Program-made: the position numbers and the translations under genes
The notes under the pieces: generated by a model
What the model was told of the DNA's origin: nothing
What the model saw: only the letters and a program-made list of their open reading frames with translations
Databases searched by the model: none
Source: Smithella sp.
GTDB taxonomy: Bacteria; Desulfobacterota; Syntrophia; Syntrophales; Smithellaceae
Reading direction: 5' to 3'
NCBI GenBank assembly: GCA_018056685.1
Contig: JAGPFC010000020.1
Span: 3,474 to 48,692 of the forward strand
Length of the DNA: 45,219 nt
Shown here: piece by piece, positions 1 to 7,073 of the stretch
How positions within the stretch are numbered: the first letter of the stretch is position 1
How the letters are laid out: each line of letters begins with the position of its first letter

Positions 1-332
1 CGACGATAGTGAGCCAAGCTGAAAACGAATCCCGACGAGTCGGGATGAAGTGTGAAGCGTAAGGCGAACTATACCATCCGCGTACCGCCGTGGTAAAATG
101 AACGAAGTGAAGTTTGAGTCGTTAGTCGAATTATCCCCTGAGCGAAGCGAATGGGGATTTGAGACTCGACGATAGTGAGCCAAGCTGAAAACGAATCCCG
201 ACGAGTCGGGATGAAGTGTGAAGCGTAAGGCGAACTATACCATCCGCGTACCGCCGTGGTAAAATGAACGAAGTGAAGTTTGAGTCGTTAGTCAAATTAT
301 CCCCTGAGCGAAGCGAATGGGGATTTGAGAAA
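1..332. repeat. 166-bp tandem direct repeat, two copies visible
   Basis: Bases 1-166 and 167-332 are near-identical. The one difference I see is 'gttagtcgaatt' versus 'gttagtcaaatt'. Each unit contains a small hairpin (cccgacgagtcggg) and short 'gagcgaagcgaa' and 'gaacgaagtgaag' palindromic motifs. The first copy starts at the window edge, so more copies may lie to the left. No convincing gene is seen in 1-400. Confidence 0.85.
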
Positions 333-400
333 ATTACACTCCCCATTTTAATTTTCATAATTCAGTTGATAGTTCATTTGAATTAAATTATTAAGCAAAA

Positions 401-1087
401 ATGCTTTTGAATGACAGAAATACCGTAATCAAATTCATCCTGGCCGGCATAATGCTTTTCGGGCTATTTGTGCTCACGTTCTTTTTGGACGAGCACAGCA
501 GAAAATTCTTTATCAAAGAAGGTGGTGTGCTTGAGTCAGCCACAGCTTTGGGTTATTTCCTTTGTGTCGCTATGATGGCATACCGGGGCAGACTTGCCTA
601 TATAAAGAAATATTATCATATATTTACGCTCATTATTCTTTTCATGCTCCGGGAGCTGGACTTTGACACCCGCTTTACTACAACAGGAATCTTCAAAATC
701 AGATTCTACACAAGCGCCAATGTCCCTGTCTTAGAAAAAATTATCGGCGTCATGATCATCGCTCTCCTGTTGTATATCATTTTTACGATCATCCAGCGCC
801 ATTTAAGAGATTTCTTAATAAATTTGAAAAAGCAGGATATTATCGCCGTGGGTGTTTTCCTGACGTGTGCACTTCTGGGCATATCTCAGTGTCTCGACGG
901 TTTTGATAGAAAACTGAAAGGGCTGGGTCTTGAGGTATCACACCGGTTATCCCTGAATGCCGGTGCGATCGAAGAAATCGCAGAATTGGGAGTTCCGATA
1001 ATTATTTTGATTACCCTGTGCGCCTATTTCAAAAAAAACAGGGGATCACAAAATACCGCGTCTGATGAGACTTCATCAACACCCTGA
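401..1087 (+). CDS. Uncharacterised multi-pass membrane protein
   Basis: A 228-residue protein that I do not recognise. Hydrophobic stretches suggest about five or six membrane segments: near residues 9-28, 44-60, 72-84, 113-132, 147-162 and 195-208. Between the third and fourth is a polar, possibly conserved stretch containing RELDFDTRF. The C-terminal 20 residues are polar. It is convergent with the helicase gene that ends at 1118 and stands apart from the integron operon. No clear Shine-Dalgarno precedes the ATG ('ttaagcaaaaatg'), so the start is moderately sure. No function is proposed. Confidence 0.6.
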   Translation: MLLNDRNTVIKFILAGIMLFGLFVLTFFLDEHSRKFFIKEGGVLESATALGYFLCVAMMAYRGRLAYIKKYYHIFTLIILFMLRELDFDTRFTTTGIFKIRFYTSANVPVLEKIIGVMIIALLLYIIFTIIQRHLRDFLINLKKQDIIAVGVFLTCALLGISQCLDGFDRKLKGLGLEVSHRLSLNAGAIEEIAELGVPIIILITLCAYFKKNRGSQNTASDETSSTP

Positions 1088-1117
1088 TCAAGAGCAGCCA
1101 TATTGATGACGATTTTT

Positions 1118-2695
1118 TTATCCCCCGGGGGATAAGGAAATTTGCAGGATACGGTCAACGTTAAAGACCCGATTTTGCCTCCGCGTAAGGCAATAAGCTA
1201 ACAAACCCAGATACGGATGACCGTTATATTCCATTTCTTCCACACGAAGCGGGCGAATTCTACGCGTCGATTTTTCATCTTTCGCTTTTAAATAAACGAT
1301 TTCAACAATTTGTTTTTCTTGAAACGCCTCCTCCAGAATCGCAATCTTTTTCTCACGGGAGAGGTTCAGCGCAGCTTTGGCATACTGTAAACCCGTCAGA
1401 AATTTCACCACCTGCCAGTCCATCAAAACATGACTTTTCTTTAGCGGATTTTTCAGCACCAAGCCCTCCAATGTTGTACAGCGGGAAAGTGCCACATACA
1501 TCTGCCCGTGGGCGAACGTGCCGCGCCCCACATCAATGACAACTTTTTCAAATGTTTTTCCCTGGCTTTTATGAATCGTCACCGCAAAGGCCAGGCGTAC
1601 CGGATACTGATGGAAAGATCCGACCTCTTCCGAATGCAGTTCCTCGTCCTTGAGAAAATATTTATAAATCTTCCAGGTGTAGGGGGCAATTTCCACCGTT
1701 TCGCCGTTGTCCAGATCGGCAACGATGACCTCCTCGCCGTCCTCGTTTTTGGTAAATTTTTTTATTTTGCCGATGGTGCCGTTTACCCACTGCCCGTAAG
1801 AATCATTATTCAGCATCATAATTTGCGCACCCTTTTTCAGCTTCAGTTCGAGAGCGGTCGGCATGGATTCCGCGCCGAAATCTCCATCGACAAATCCCTG
1901 CGCCTTCCAGACTTTGCCCGGCAGTTGCGCCAGCCGCTGTTCGTTGATGCTGTCCGCCAGATCGTTCGTGCTGGTCAGCGAAATATAAAAATCATTGCCG
2001 GACAGTTCAAAGGAAGGATTGCATCGCCGGTTGAACAAGGCAACATCTTCATCCGTAACAGATTTATTGCGGATGGCGTTGAGCAGGCGGATAAATTCAT
2101 CATCTTTCTGGCGGTACACTTTTTCCAGCTCAACAAACTCCATATCCAGAGATTCCATCACCTTCGCGCTGAAAAAATAGGGGCTCGCGTAATGCGACCT
2201 GAAAATTTCGCGCTCCGCCGACGTCACCACGGGAGGCAACTGATAAAGGTCGCCGATGAAAATCATCTGTACCCCGCCAAAAGGCCGCTTGGCATCCGGA
2301 CCGTTCAAACGCAGAAACTTATCCACACAATCCAGCAGATCAGCCCGCACCATGGAAACTTCATCGATAATGATCGTGGTCAATTTTTTATAAAGGGATT
2401 TTTTGTCTTTTTCGCTCCCCTTCTTTTTTTTGATGGCAGCTAATGTGACATTCGGCTTGAACTGGAAAAAGGAATGAATCGTCTGCCCGCCGATATTCAC
2501 AGCGGCCACACCCGTCGGCGCCAGAAGTACGACATTTTTCTTTGTATTGCTGTAAAAATAATTGAGCAGCGTTGACTTACCCGTGCCGGCACGCCCCGTG
2601 ATAAAGATATTTTTGTCCGTCTCTTCCATCAAATCCAGCGCACGCTGAAATTCGGGATTCAAATCTATTGCAATTGGCTTTATCGTTTTAGTCAT
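1118..2695 (-). CDS. PIF1-like superfamily 1B DNA helicase with C-terminal WYL-like domain
   Basis: The 525-residue protein carries SF1B helicase motifs in order: Walker A GRAGTGKS (34-41), LAPTGVAA (58-65), Walker B DEVSM (111-115), GDLYQLPP (148-155), a VYRQ motif near 195, TIHKSQGKT near 373 and YVALSRC near 402. These identify the PIF1/RecD-like family, ATP-driven 5'-3' unwinders of DNA secondary structure. The last ~80 residues resemble a WYL domain, a ligand- or nucleic-acid-sensing module. It starts 3 bp after the integron integrase stop on the same strand, so the two are very probably co-transcribed and translationally coupled. A role in handling folded single-stranded attC sites is an attractive inference, not shown by sequence. 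A perfect palindrome (1118-1135) covers the stop codon but has no T-tract on the correct side. Confidence 0.88.
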   Translation of the reverse strand: MTKTIKPIAIDLNPEFQRALDLMEETDKNIFITGRAGTGKSTLLNYFYSNTKKNVVLLAPTGVAAVNIGGQTIHSFFQFKPNVTLAAIKKKKGSEKDKKSLYKKLTTIIIDEVSMVRADLLDCVDKFLRLNGPDAKRPFGGVQMIFIGDLYQLPPVVTSAEREIFRSHYASPYFFSAKVMESLDMEFVELEKVYRQKDDEFIRLLNAIRNKSVTDEDVALFNRRCNPSFELSGNDFYISLTSTNDLADSINEQRLAQLPGKVWKAQGFVDGDFGAESMPTALELKLKKGAQIMMLNNDSYGQWVNGTIGKIKKFTKNEDGEEVIVADLDNGETVEIAPYTWKIYKYFLKDEELHSEEVGSFHQYPVRLAFAVTIHKSQGKTFEKVVIDVGRGTFAHGQMYVALSRCTTLEGLVLKNPLKKSHVLMDWQVVKFLTGLQYAKAALNLSREKKIAILEEAFQEKQIVEIVYLKAKDEKSTRRIRPLRVEEMEYNGHPYLGLLAYCLTRRQNRVFNVDRILQISLSPGG

Positions 2696-2698
2696 ATT

Positions 2699-4030
2699 CT
2701 ATTCTGGTACTTTTCTGGAATTTCCCTTATCATGATTCAGCAGATCATCCAGCGGACTCTTCGGCGCATGGGACATATCTCTCAGCACATGAGTATAAAT
2801 CATTGTCGTTTCAACATGCTTATGCCCGAGCAATTCTTGAACCTCGCGGATATTAACTCCGTTCATCAGCAAATGTGTCGCAAAACTGTGGCGAAGCGTA
2901 TGCACCGATCCAAGTTTCGGGATATTGGCTTTTCTAATTGCTTTTTTTATCATCTCCTGAATGGCAGAATCGCTGATATGGTGGCGACGTACCTTCCCGG
3001 AACGTGGATCAACCGAGAGATTATTCGCCGGGAAAACATACTGCCATGCCCATTCCTTGCACGCGTTGGGATATTTGCGGCCCAGGGCATCAGGAAGATG
3101 CACTTCACCATGTCCGTTGGAAAGATCACTTTCATGCAGCTTTTTCACTTCGATTAAATGATTCTTTAACTGATCCTTGACCGCTGCCGGCAGAATGGTT
3201 GTTCTGTCTTTATCACCCTTTCCGTTGCGCACAGTCAGCGTATTCAAATCCATGTCAATGTCCTTGACCCTCAGGCGGGCAAGTTCCATCAGTCGCAGCC
3301 CCGAACCATAGAGCAGTCCGGCAATGAGCAAGTCCCTGCCGTTCAAACAGGCCAACAATCGTTTGACCTCCTCCACCGAGAAGACAACCGGCAGTTTCTG
3401 CCCGCGTTTCGCGCGGACAGTTTCCGCCATATTACCCATATCTTTGCAAAGCACATGGCGAAAAAGAAAAAGGATGGCATTAAACGCCTGATTCTGTGTT
3501 GAAGCAGACACTTTTTCCTGAAGCGCCAGATGACTGAGGAAATTTTTGCAGTCATCCGTTCCAATTGCAGCAACGCTTTCCTTTCGGCCGGTTTGTCTGG
3601 CATAATCGAGGAACCGCTTGATCCATTGCAGGTAAGTTTTTTCCGTGCTGTAAGAGTAGTGTTTGAGCCGAATCAGCCGTTTTGCTTCTGTGAGCAGTTC
3701 CTGTGTAAAGTCGGCGAATTTCCCCGCCGATAAATTTTTCGGTTTGAAGCCGCGATAATGAAAATAATATAAACGGATTGCGTCACCGGCCTGTCGGATC
3801 TGCCAGTCGGATAGATTTATATCTGATTTCAGGGATTCGATGAATTCGATAACGGCGTTTTCCTGATATTGATCGGGCGGTATTTTCTTTTTATTGGCAT
3901 ACTTTAAAAATTTGCTTGCCCACAATGCATAAAAGAAGACATTCTTTTCCGGCGCCAATTTCTTATCCAAAAGAAAGGTTTGAAACTCCCGAAGAATGTC
4001 ATTTTTCTTGCTGTCGGACAAATTTCCCAT
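2699..4030 (-). CDS. intI: Integron integrase (IntI family tyrosine recombinase) with N-terminal extension
   Basis: Tyrosine recombinase that recombines attI and attC sites. Counted from the start used here (443 residues), catalytic residues are Arg246 (SGLRLMEL), Lys in GKGDKDR (~272), His377 and Arg380 ([10 protein letters not shown]), His403 (LLGHKH) and nucleophile Tyr412 (TTMIYTH). The IntI-specific insertion between the two halves of the active site is present ([21 protein letters not shown]). The usual SAM-like core-binding domain lies at ~112-200. About 110 additional residues precede it and look like a second, divergent core-binding domain, making this much longer than the ~320-340 residues of IntI1-type enzymes. 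I chose ATG 4030 because GGTGGG precedes it. An in-frame ATG at 4075 would add 15 residues. It is divergent from the cassette array, the standard integron layout. Confidence 0.95.
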   Translation of the reverse strand: MGNLSDSKKNDILREFQTFLLDKKLAPEKNVFFYALWASKFLKYANKKKIPPDQYQENAVIEFIESLKSDINLSDWQIRQAGDAIRLYYFHYRGFKPKNLSAGKFADFTQELLTEAKRLIRLKHYSYSTEKTYLQWIKRFLDYARQTGRKESVAAIGTDDCKNFLSHLALQEKVSASTQNQAFNAILFLFRHVLCKDMGNMAETVRAKRGQKLPVVFSVEEVKRLLACLNGRDLLIAGLLYGSGLRLMELARLRVKDIDMDLNTLTVRNGKGDKDRTTILPAAVKDQLKNHLIEVKKLHESDLSNGHGEVHLPDALGRKYPNACKEWAWQYVFPANNLSVDPRSGKVRRHHISDSAIQEMIKKAIRKANIPKLGSVHTLRHSFATHLLMNGVNIREVQELLGHKHVETTMIYTHVLRDMSHAPKSPLDDLLNHDKGNSRKVPE

Positions 4031-4068
4031 GATATACCCACCTGGCATAAGTGGCATATTACCACAAA

Positions 4069-4124
4069 ATGCCAAGCACCCAAAGTTGATTTTATTTGAT
4101 TTTTAAGCACTTTTTTCTTGGCAT
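4069..4124. repeat. Inverted repeat upstream of intI
   Basis: ATGCCAAG (4069-4076) and CTTGGCAT (4117-4124) form a perfect 8-bp inverted repeat 40 bp apart, spanning the intI upstream region. The right arm overlaps the predicted -35 box of the cassette promoter. Further TGCCA/TGGCA half-sites lie at 4043-4056. This could be a regulator or IntI binding site. Function is inferred only. Confidence 0.4.
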
Positions 4125-4147
4125 TCGTTTCAAAAAAGAGTAATAAT
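4118..4147 (+). promoter_or_regulatory. Predicted Pc promoter driving the cassette array
   Basis: TTGGCA (4118-4123), an 18-bp spacer and AATAAT (4142-4147) match the sigma-70 consensus at 5/6 and 5/6. The promoter lies between intI and the first cassette and points into the array, where integrons keep their common promoter. Confidence 0.5.
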
Positions 4148-4168
4148 GCTTCCGCAAATCGGAAAAAA

Positions 4169-4194
4169 CCAAGTTGGTATATTAATTGTTATGG
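4169..4194 (+). other. Probable attI recombination site
   Basis: The junction core GTTATGG (4188-4194) joins the intI-side DNA to the first cassette. A second core-like element, GTTGGTA (4173-4179), lies 15 bp upstream inside the small palindrome CCAAGTTGG (4169-4177). This spacing is like the paired IntI-binding elements of a simple attI site. The outer limits of attI cannot be set from sequence. Confidence 0.55.
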
Positions 4195-4802
4195 ATCAAT
4201 AAATCATGATTACAGCTGATGTTAAGTTTATAAGAAAGTATCTGTACTCCATGGGTGAAAAGTACAGTAAGTTTCGCGGCAGAGGACGCATAGTCTTCGC
4301 TAGCGACTACATTACTGTCACAGGAAAGAGAATATACGATAAGATGATCTTGCGGGGCGCGTTAATCTTCTCTGCAGCGTTATTACTTGGACTAATGTTT
4401 CAACTGATATTTAAAGTAGGCATGTATTTATGGGTTGGCGTACTGATCTGTTATTACATAATGCAGTACGTTTTGTTAAAAAAGGAAGAGCTCTCCCTCA
4501 CGTGGCCGCAAATCAACAAATACGAAGTCGATGCTAAAAATAAATTAATTTCATTCTCCATAGAAAATAAACCTGAATGTAGTCCGATCATTTTCAGGAC
4601 AGAGCAATTTGATCAGATTGCCGACATGTTTCGAGAAAAAATTAAAGATCGCGAACGTACTTCGCATGGCTGGAAGGCCGTTGAACAAAACTATGATGAG
4701 CAAGCTAATTCCATGTCCAAAACCATTGATAGATGGTTAGGAAACAAGCCATAACCAGACAATACAGCCGATCGCTAACGCTCCGGCTGATTTTTTCGTT
4801 AG
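4188..4802 (+). repeat. Duplicated cassette, copy 1
   Basis: The 615 bases from the core GTTATGG through GTTAG of the next core appear identical to 5421-6035. The identity starts and stops exactly at recombination cores, so the duplication came from integrase action and not from general slippage. Confidence 0.9.
4206..4754 (+). CDS. PH-like two-transmembrane membrane protein (cassette 1)
   Basis: A 182-residue protein of unknown function. Residues ~1-46 are polar and basic, followed by two hydrophobic segments (~48-67 and ~71-90) with a short turn. The C-terminal part (~95-150) looks like the beta-rich membrane-proximal PH-like domain seen in YcxB-type proteins; this is a weak structural guess. 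It is the first cassette after attI and so closest to the predicted Pc promoter. There is no good Shine-Dalgarno. A three-codon ORF (ATG-GAT-CAA-TAA, 4191-4202) created partly by the core site lies 3 bp before the start and might help translation, as the short ORF in attI1 of class 1 integrons does. Its stop overlaps the attC inverse core. An identical gene lies at 5439-5987. Confidence 0.7.
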   Translation: MITADVKFIRKYLYSMGEKYSKFRGRGRIVFASDYITVTGKRIYDKMILRGALIFSAALLLGLMFQLIFKVGMYLWVGVLICYYIMQYVLLKKEELSLTWPQINKYEVDAKNKLISFSIENKPECSPIIFRTEQFDQIADMFREKIKDRERTSHGWKAVEQNYDEQANSMSKTIDRWLGNKP

Positions 4803-4804
4803 GG
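4749..4804 (+). repeat. attC site of cassette 1
   Basis: CCATAAC (4749-4755) to GTTAGGG (4798-4804), 56 bp, enclosing an AGCCG...CGGCT stem followed by a T-run. The inverse core complements the cassette's own start GTTATGG. Confidence 0.88.
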
Positions 4805-4872
4805 GCTTGTGACCCATACCGTAGTATGGCTATATATATGGCTATCGTCCTCCGCTGTGCTACCATTCCTGC

Positions 4873-5151
4873 ATGGCCAAAGCTCGCTTTGACTGGGACG
4901 AAAGGAAAAACCACGAAAACCAAAGGAAACACGGCGTTTCCTTTGAGCTCGCCCAGATGGCTTTCGCAGACTCAAAGCGCGTTATTGCCGAAGACCTGAA
5001 CCACAGTCATAGCGAAAGGCGGTATTACTGCATTGGCTGGGTAGGGCACGGGGCCTTAACGGTTCGTTTCACATACCGCGAGGGCATCATCCGCATTATT
5101 GGCGCTGGCTATTGGCGCAGAGGCAAGAAAATCTATGAAGACCAAAATTAA
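4873..5151 (+). CDS. brnT: BrnT family type II toxin
   Basis: The 92-residue protein matches the BrnT ribonuclease toxin pattern: FDWDERKN at the N-terminus, N..KHGVSFE, a D..HS..E.R block, RFTYREG and IRIIGAGYWRRGKKIYE near the end. BrnT has a RelE-like fold and cleaves RNA; the adjacent BrnA neutralises it and represses the operon. The gene overlaps brnA by 17 bp. The cassette (4799-5421) carries its own leader of ~70 bp before the ATG, which may hold a promoter, as expected for a toxin-antitoxin cassette. It sits between the two identical cassette copies. Confidence 0.9.
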   Translation: MAKARFDWDERKNHENQRKHGVSFELAQMAFADSKRVIAEDLNHSHSERRYYCIGWVGHGALTVRFTYREGIIRIIGAGYWRRGKKIYEDQN

Positions 5152-5413
5152 ATACACAAATGAACCGATGGGCAGACTTCGGGTCATTGATGACTTTCTG
5201 CCAGGACCGGATGAACTTGTTTTTAAAGAAGACAACGTCAAAGTCACAATGGCATTGAGCAAATCCAGCGTGGACTTCTTTAAATCAGAGGCAAGAAAGC
5301 ATCGCATTCCGTATCAGGCAATGATTCGTCGGCTTGTGGATCTTTATGCCGCCCAACACGCAAAGCCCCTAACTACGCCTTCCACCGGACGCGCAAAAGC
5401 GGCGCGCCGGTGA
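5135..5413 (+). CDS. brnA: BrnA family antitoxin
   Basis: A 92-residue protein with a ribbon-helix-helix region at ~35-77 (VKVTMALSKSSVDFF, then YQAMIRRLVDLYA), as in BrnA, which binds BrnT through its N-terminus and DNA through its RHH domain. The start ATG 5135 is chosen because GAGG precedes it by about 11 bases; it lies inside the last codons of brnT, giving translational coupling. The C-terminus (PSTGRAKAARR) is encoded by the attC itself, so the protein tail is partly recombination-site sequence. Confidence 0.88.
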   Translation: MKTKIKYTNEPMGRLRVIDDFLPGPDELVFKEDNVKVTMALSKSSVDFFKSEARKHRIPYQAMIRRLVDLYAAQHAKPLTTPSTGRAKAARR

Positions 5414-5427
5414 AGGCAGCGTTATGG
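5367..5427 (+). repeat. attC site of cassette 2 (brnTA)
   Basis: CCCTAAC (5367-5373) to GTTATGG (5421-5427), 61 bp. The inverted arms CCTTCCACCGG and CCGGTGAAGG differ by one unpaired base, typical of the extrahelical bases of attC. The inverse core extends to GCCCCTAAC, complementary to the cassette start GTTAGGGGC. The site overlaps the 3' end of brnA. Confidence 0.88.
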
Positions 5428-6035
5428 ATCAATAAATCATGATTACAGCTGATGTTAAGTTTATAAGAAAGTATCTGTACTCCATGGGTGAAAAGTACAG
5501 TAAGTTTCGCGGCAGAGGACGCATAGTCTTCGCTAGCGACTACATTACTGTCACAGGAAAGAGAATATACGATAAGATGATCTTGCGGGGCGCGTTAATC
5601 TTCTCTGCAGCGTTATTACTTGGACTAATGTTTCAACTGATATTTAAAGTAGGCATGTATTTATGGGTTGGCGTACTGATCTGTTATTACATAATGCAGT
5701 ACGTTTTGTTAAAAAAGGAAGAGCTCTCCCTCACGTGGCCGCAAATCAACAAATACGAAGTCGATGCTAAAAATAAATTAATTTCATTCTCCATAGAAAA
5801 TAAACCTGAATGTAGTCCGATCATTTTCAGGACAGAGCAATTTGATCAGATTGCCGACATGTTTCGAGAAAAAATTAAAGATCGCGAACGTACTTCGCAT
5901 GGCTGGAAGGCCGTTGAACAAAACTATGATGAGCAAGCTAATTCCATGTCCAAAACCATTGATAGATGGTTAGGAAACAAGCCATAACCAGACAATACAG
6001 CCGATCGCTAACGCTCCGGCTGATTTTTTCGTTAG
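5421..6035 (+). repeat. Duplicated cassette, copy 2
   Basis: Appears identical over 615 bases to 4188-4802, with both ends at recombination cores. Because new cassettes insert preferentially at attI, this internal copy is probably the older one. Confidence 0.9.
5439..5987 (+). CDS. PH-like two-transmembrane membrane protein, identical second copy (cassette 3)
   Basis: A 182-residue product identical to that of 4206-4754, with two adjacent transmembrane segments near residues 48-90 and a polar C-terminal domain. The same three-codon ORF precedes the start (5424-5435). The absence of any visible substitution between the copies means the duplication is recent or the copies are being homogenised. 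Being third in the array, it is further from the predicted Pc promoter and may be less expressed than copy 1. Confidence 0.7.
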   Translation: MITADVKFIRKYLYSMGEKYSKFRGRGRIVFASDYITVTGKRIYDKMILRGALIFSAALLLGLMFQLIFKVGMYLWVGVLICYYIMQYVLLKKEELSLTWPQINKYEVDAKNKLISFSIENKPECSPIIFRTEQFDQIADMFREKIKDRERTSHGWKAVEQNYDEQANSMSKTIDRWLGNKP

Positions 6036-6037
6036 AT
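5982..6037 (+). repeat. attC site of cassette 3
   Basis: CCATAAC (5982-5988) to GTTAGAT (6031-6037). Same sequence as the attC at 4749, except the last bases, which belong to the next cassette. Confidence 0.88.
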
Positions 6038-6046
6038 TGATAAATA

Positions 6047-6826
6047 ATGAATAATAAAATTCCAACAGATTTTCCTAAGATATGGCCGTACAATAAAGAA
6101 TTTAGTGGGCACATCACAAAAGCAATCTCATTGCGAGAAAGTCCGAGTACGCTCTTCGGCTATGGTATTCTAATGATTATTGTTGGTTTTGGTGGGATGT
6201 TCATATTCGGTTTCTTTTCGGCACACTCTTTGGCAAAACTGTTTGCATTGGCAATTCCCATAGGAGTCGTCCTTGCCATTGTGGGGAATAAACATCACAA
6301 GAAAGAATTTACCAATCTAATGAATGATGTAAAAGCTCAGGTCGAGAAAGAGATTGATATTCTCAAGTCGAAAGCAATGTTAAATCCAAAATTTGAAGAA
6401 GCAGACGACAAAACGAACCTTGCAATAATGCAAACAGAAGCAGGAAAACACTATACATCAAATTGGCTATGGGTTCGTAATAAGATGCTTCAAAGAGACG
6501 GATATGCATGTTGCTGTTGCGGTCGCAAGGTTCAGCTCGCCGACTCTGTTGCGCATCACATTGCTGCTTTTTCAGAAGGTGGTAAAACAGAGTTCGCGAA
6601 CTTGGTAACAATCTGCGTAGAATGCCATAGCTTAATTCATCCGTGGCTTAACCCGCGGCTAAATATTTTCTGGATTAATCATGAGCGTGGGCGCGTTTAT
6701 TGTTGGAAATGTCGTTCACGTTTAGACACGCCACAAGCAAGAATAATGATATGTAGTGATTGCGGGTGGCTCTGCCACATAGATGATGGAGCTTGCGGAT
6801 GTAACTATCCGCAAATAGAAAATTAA
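6047..6826 (+). CDS. Membrane-anchored HNH endonuclease-like protein with zinc ribbon (cassette 4)
   Basis: The 259-residue protein has two transmembrane segments (~38-58 and ~62-80), a charged helical linker (~85-135), then an HNH nuclease module: CCCC cluster (155-158), His170-His171, Asn185, Cys190-x2-Cys193-His194 and His198. Cys pairs in the linker and knuckle suggest a zinc-bound HNH fold. A further Cys-rich tail (CWKC 219-222, CSDC 236-239, then CH, CGC) looks like a second zinc ribbon. Linking an HNH nuclease to a membrane is unusual and is seen in some anti-phage effectors, so defence is a reasonable inference. The start lies 15 bp from the core site without a clear Shine-Dalgarno. 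Confidence 0.78.
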   Translation: MNNKIPTDFPKIWPYNKEFSGHITKAISLRESPSTLFGYGILMIIVGFGGMFIFGFFSAHSLAKLFALAIPIGVVLAIVGNKHHKKEFTNLMNDVKAQVEKEIDILKSKAMLNPKFEEADDKTNLAIMQTEAGKHYTSNWLWVRNKMLQRDGYACCCCGRKVQLADSVAHHIAAFSEGGKTEFANLVTICVECHSLIHPWLNPRLNIFWINHERGRVYCWKCRSRLDTPQARIMICSDCGWLCHIDDGACGCNYPQIEN

Positions 6827-6830
6827 ATAA

Positions 6831-7057
6831 ATCTAACAAAATCGCTCAAGCCGATCGCCGCTTCGCGGCTCCGGCTTAGCTTTTCGTACGGCCGCGCTGC
6901 GCGCGCCCGTACGGCGAGTTGCGCGGTCGCACTCGCCCGATTAGTCCGACCACGCGCTGATTCGCGCGCTCGAACAAATCGTTCGAGCGCAAATCCCGTC
7001 GGCCCAGGCATGCAAGCATGTCAGCCCGCCGTGATTTCGCTCAACTCGCCGTTGGGG
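6831..7057 (+). repeat. Composite attC-like region after cassette 4
   Basis: Starts with a proper inverse core ATCTAAC (6831-6837), complementary to this cassette's GTTAGAT start, and the GCCGATCGCC...CTCCGGC arms of the common attC type. No matching core follows. A GC-rich 53-bp stretch (6885-6937), identical to 9355-9407, comes next. Then there is a degenerate GATTAGT, a 10-bp-arm hairpin (GCGCTCGAAC/GTTCGAGCGC), and finally the core GTTGGGG (7051-7057). It may be a fused pair of attC sites with an ORF-less cassette between them. I see no gene in 6827-7073. Confidence 0.6.
6885..6937. repeat. 53-bp GC-rich repeat, copy 1
   Basis: Identical to 9355-9407. Begins and folds with CGTACGG...CCGTACG arms around a GCGC-rich loop. 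In the second copy it forms the right part of a long attC. Confidence 0.85.
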
Positions 7058-7073
7058 CATAACCTAAAATAGT

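Noticed and set aside
1118..1135. Perfect palindrome TTATCCCCCGGGGGATAA at the helicase stop as a terminator
   Set aside because: On the minus strand it is followed by A's and on the plus strand the T-run comes before it, so it lacks the terminator layout for either gene.
1508..2443. Long open frame on the plus strand antisense to the helicase
   Set aside because: The minus-strand frame has complete SF1B helicase motifs, and the antisense product has no recognisable domain or ribosome binding site.
4069..4124. Possible LexA/SOS box controlling intI
   Set aside because: No CTGT-N8-ACAG-type site is seen in the intI upstream region. The ATGCCAAG repeat does not match an SOS box I know.
6823..7011. 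Minus-strand small ORF over the composite attC region
   Set aside because: It follows palindromic, GC-rich attC sequence and is Ala/Arg-rich with no start context. Similar frames appear over the repeat at 9355.
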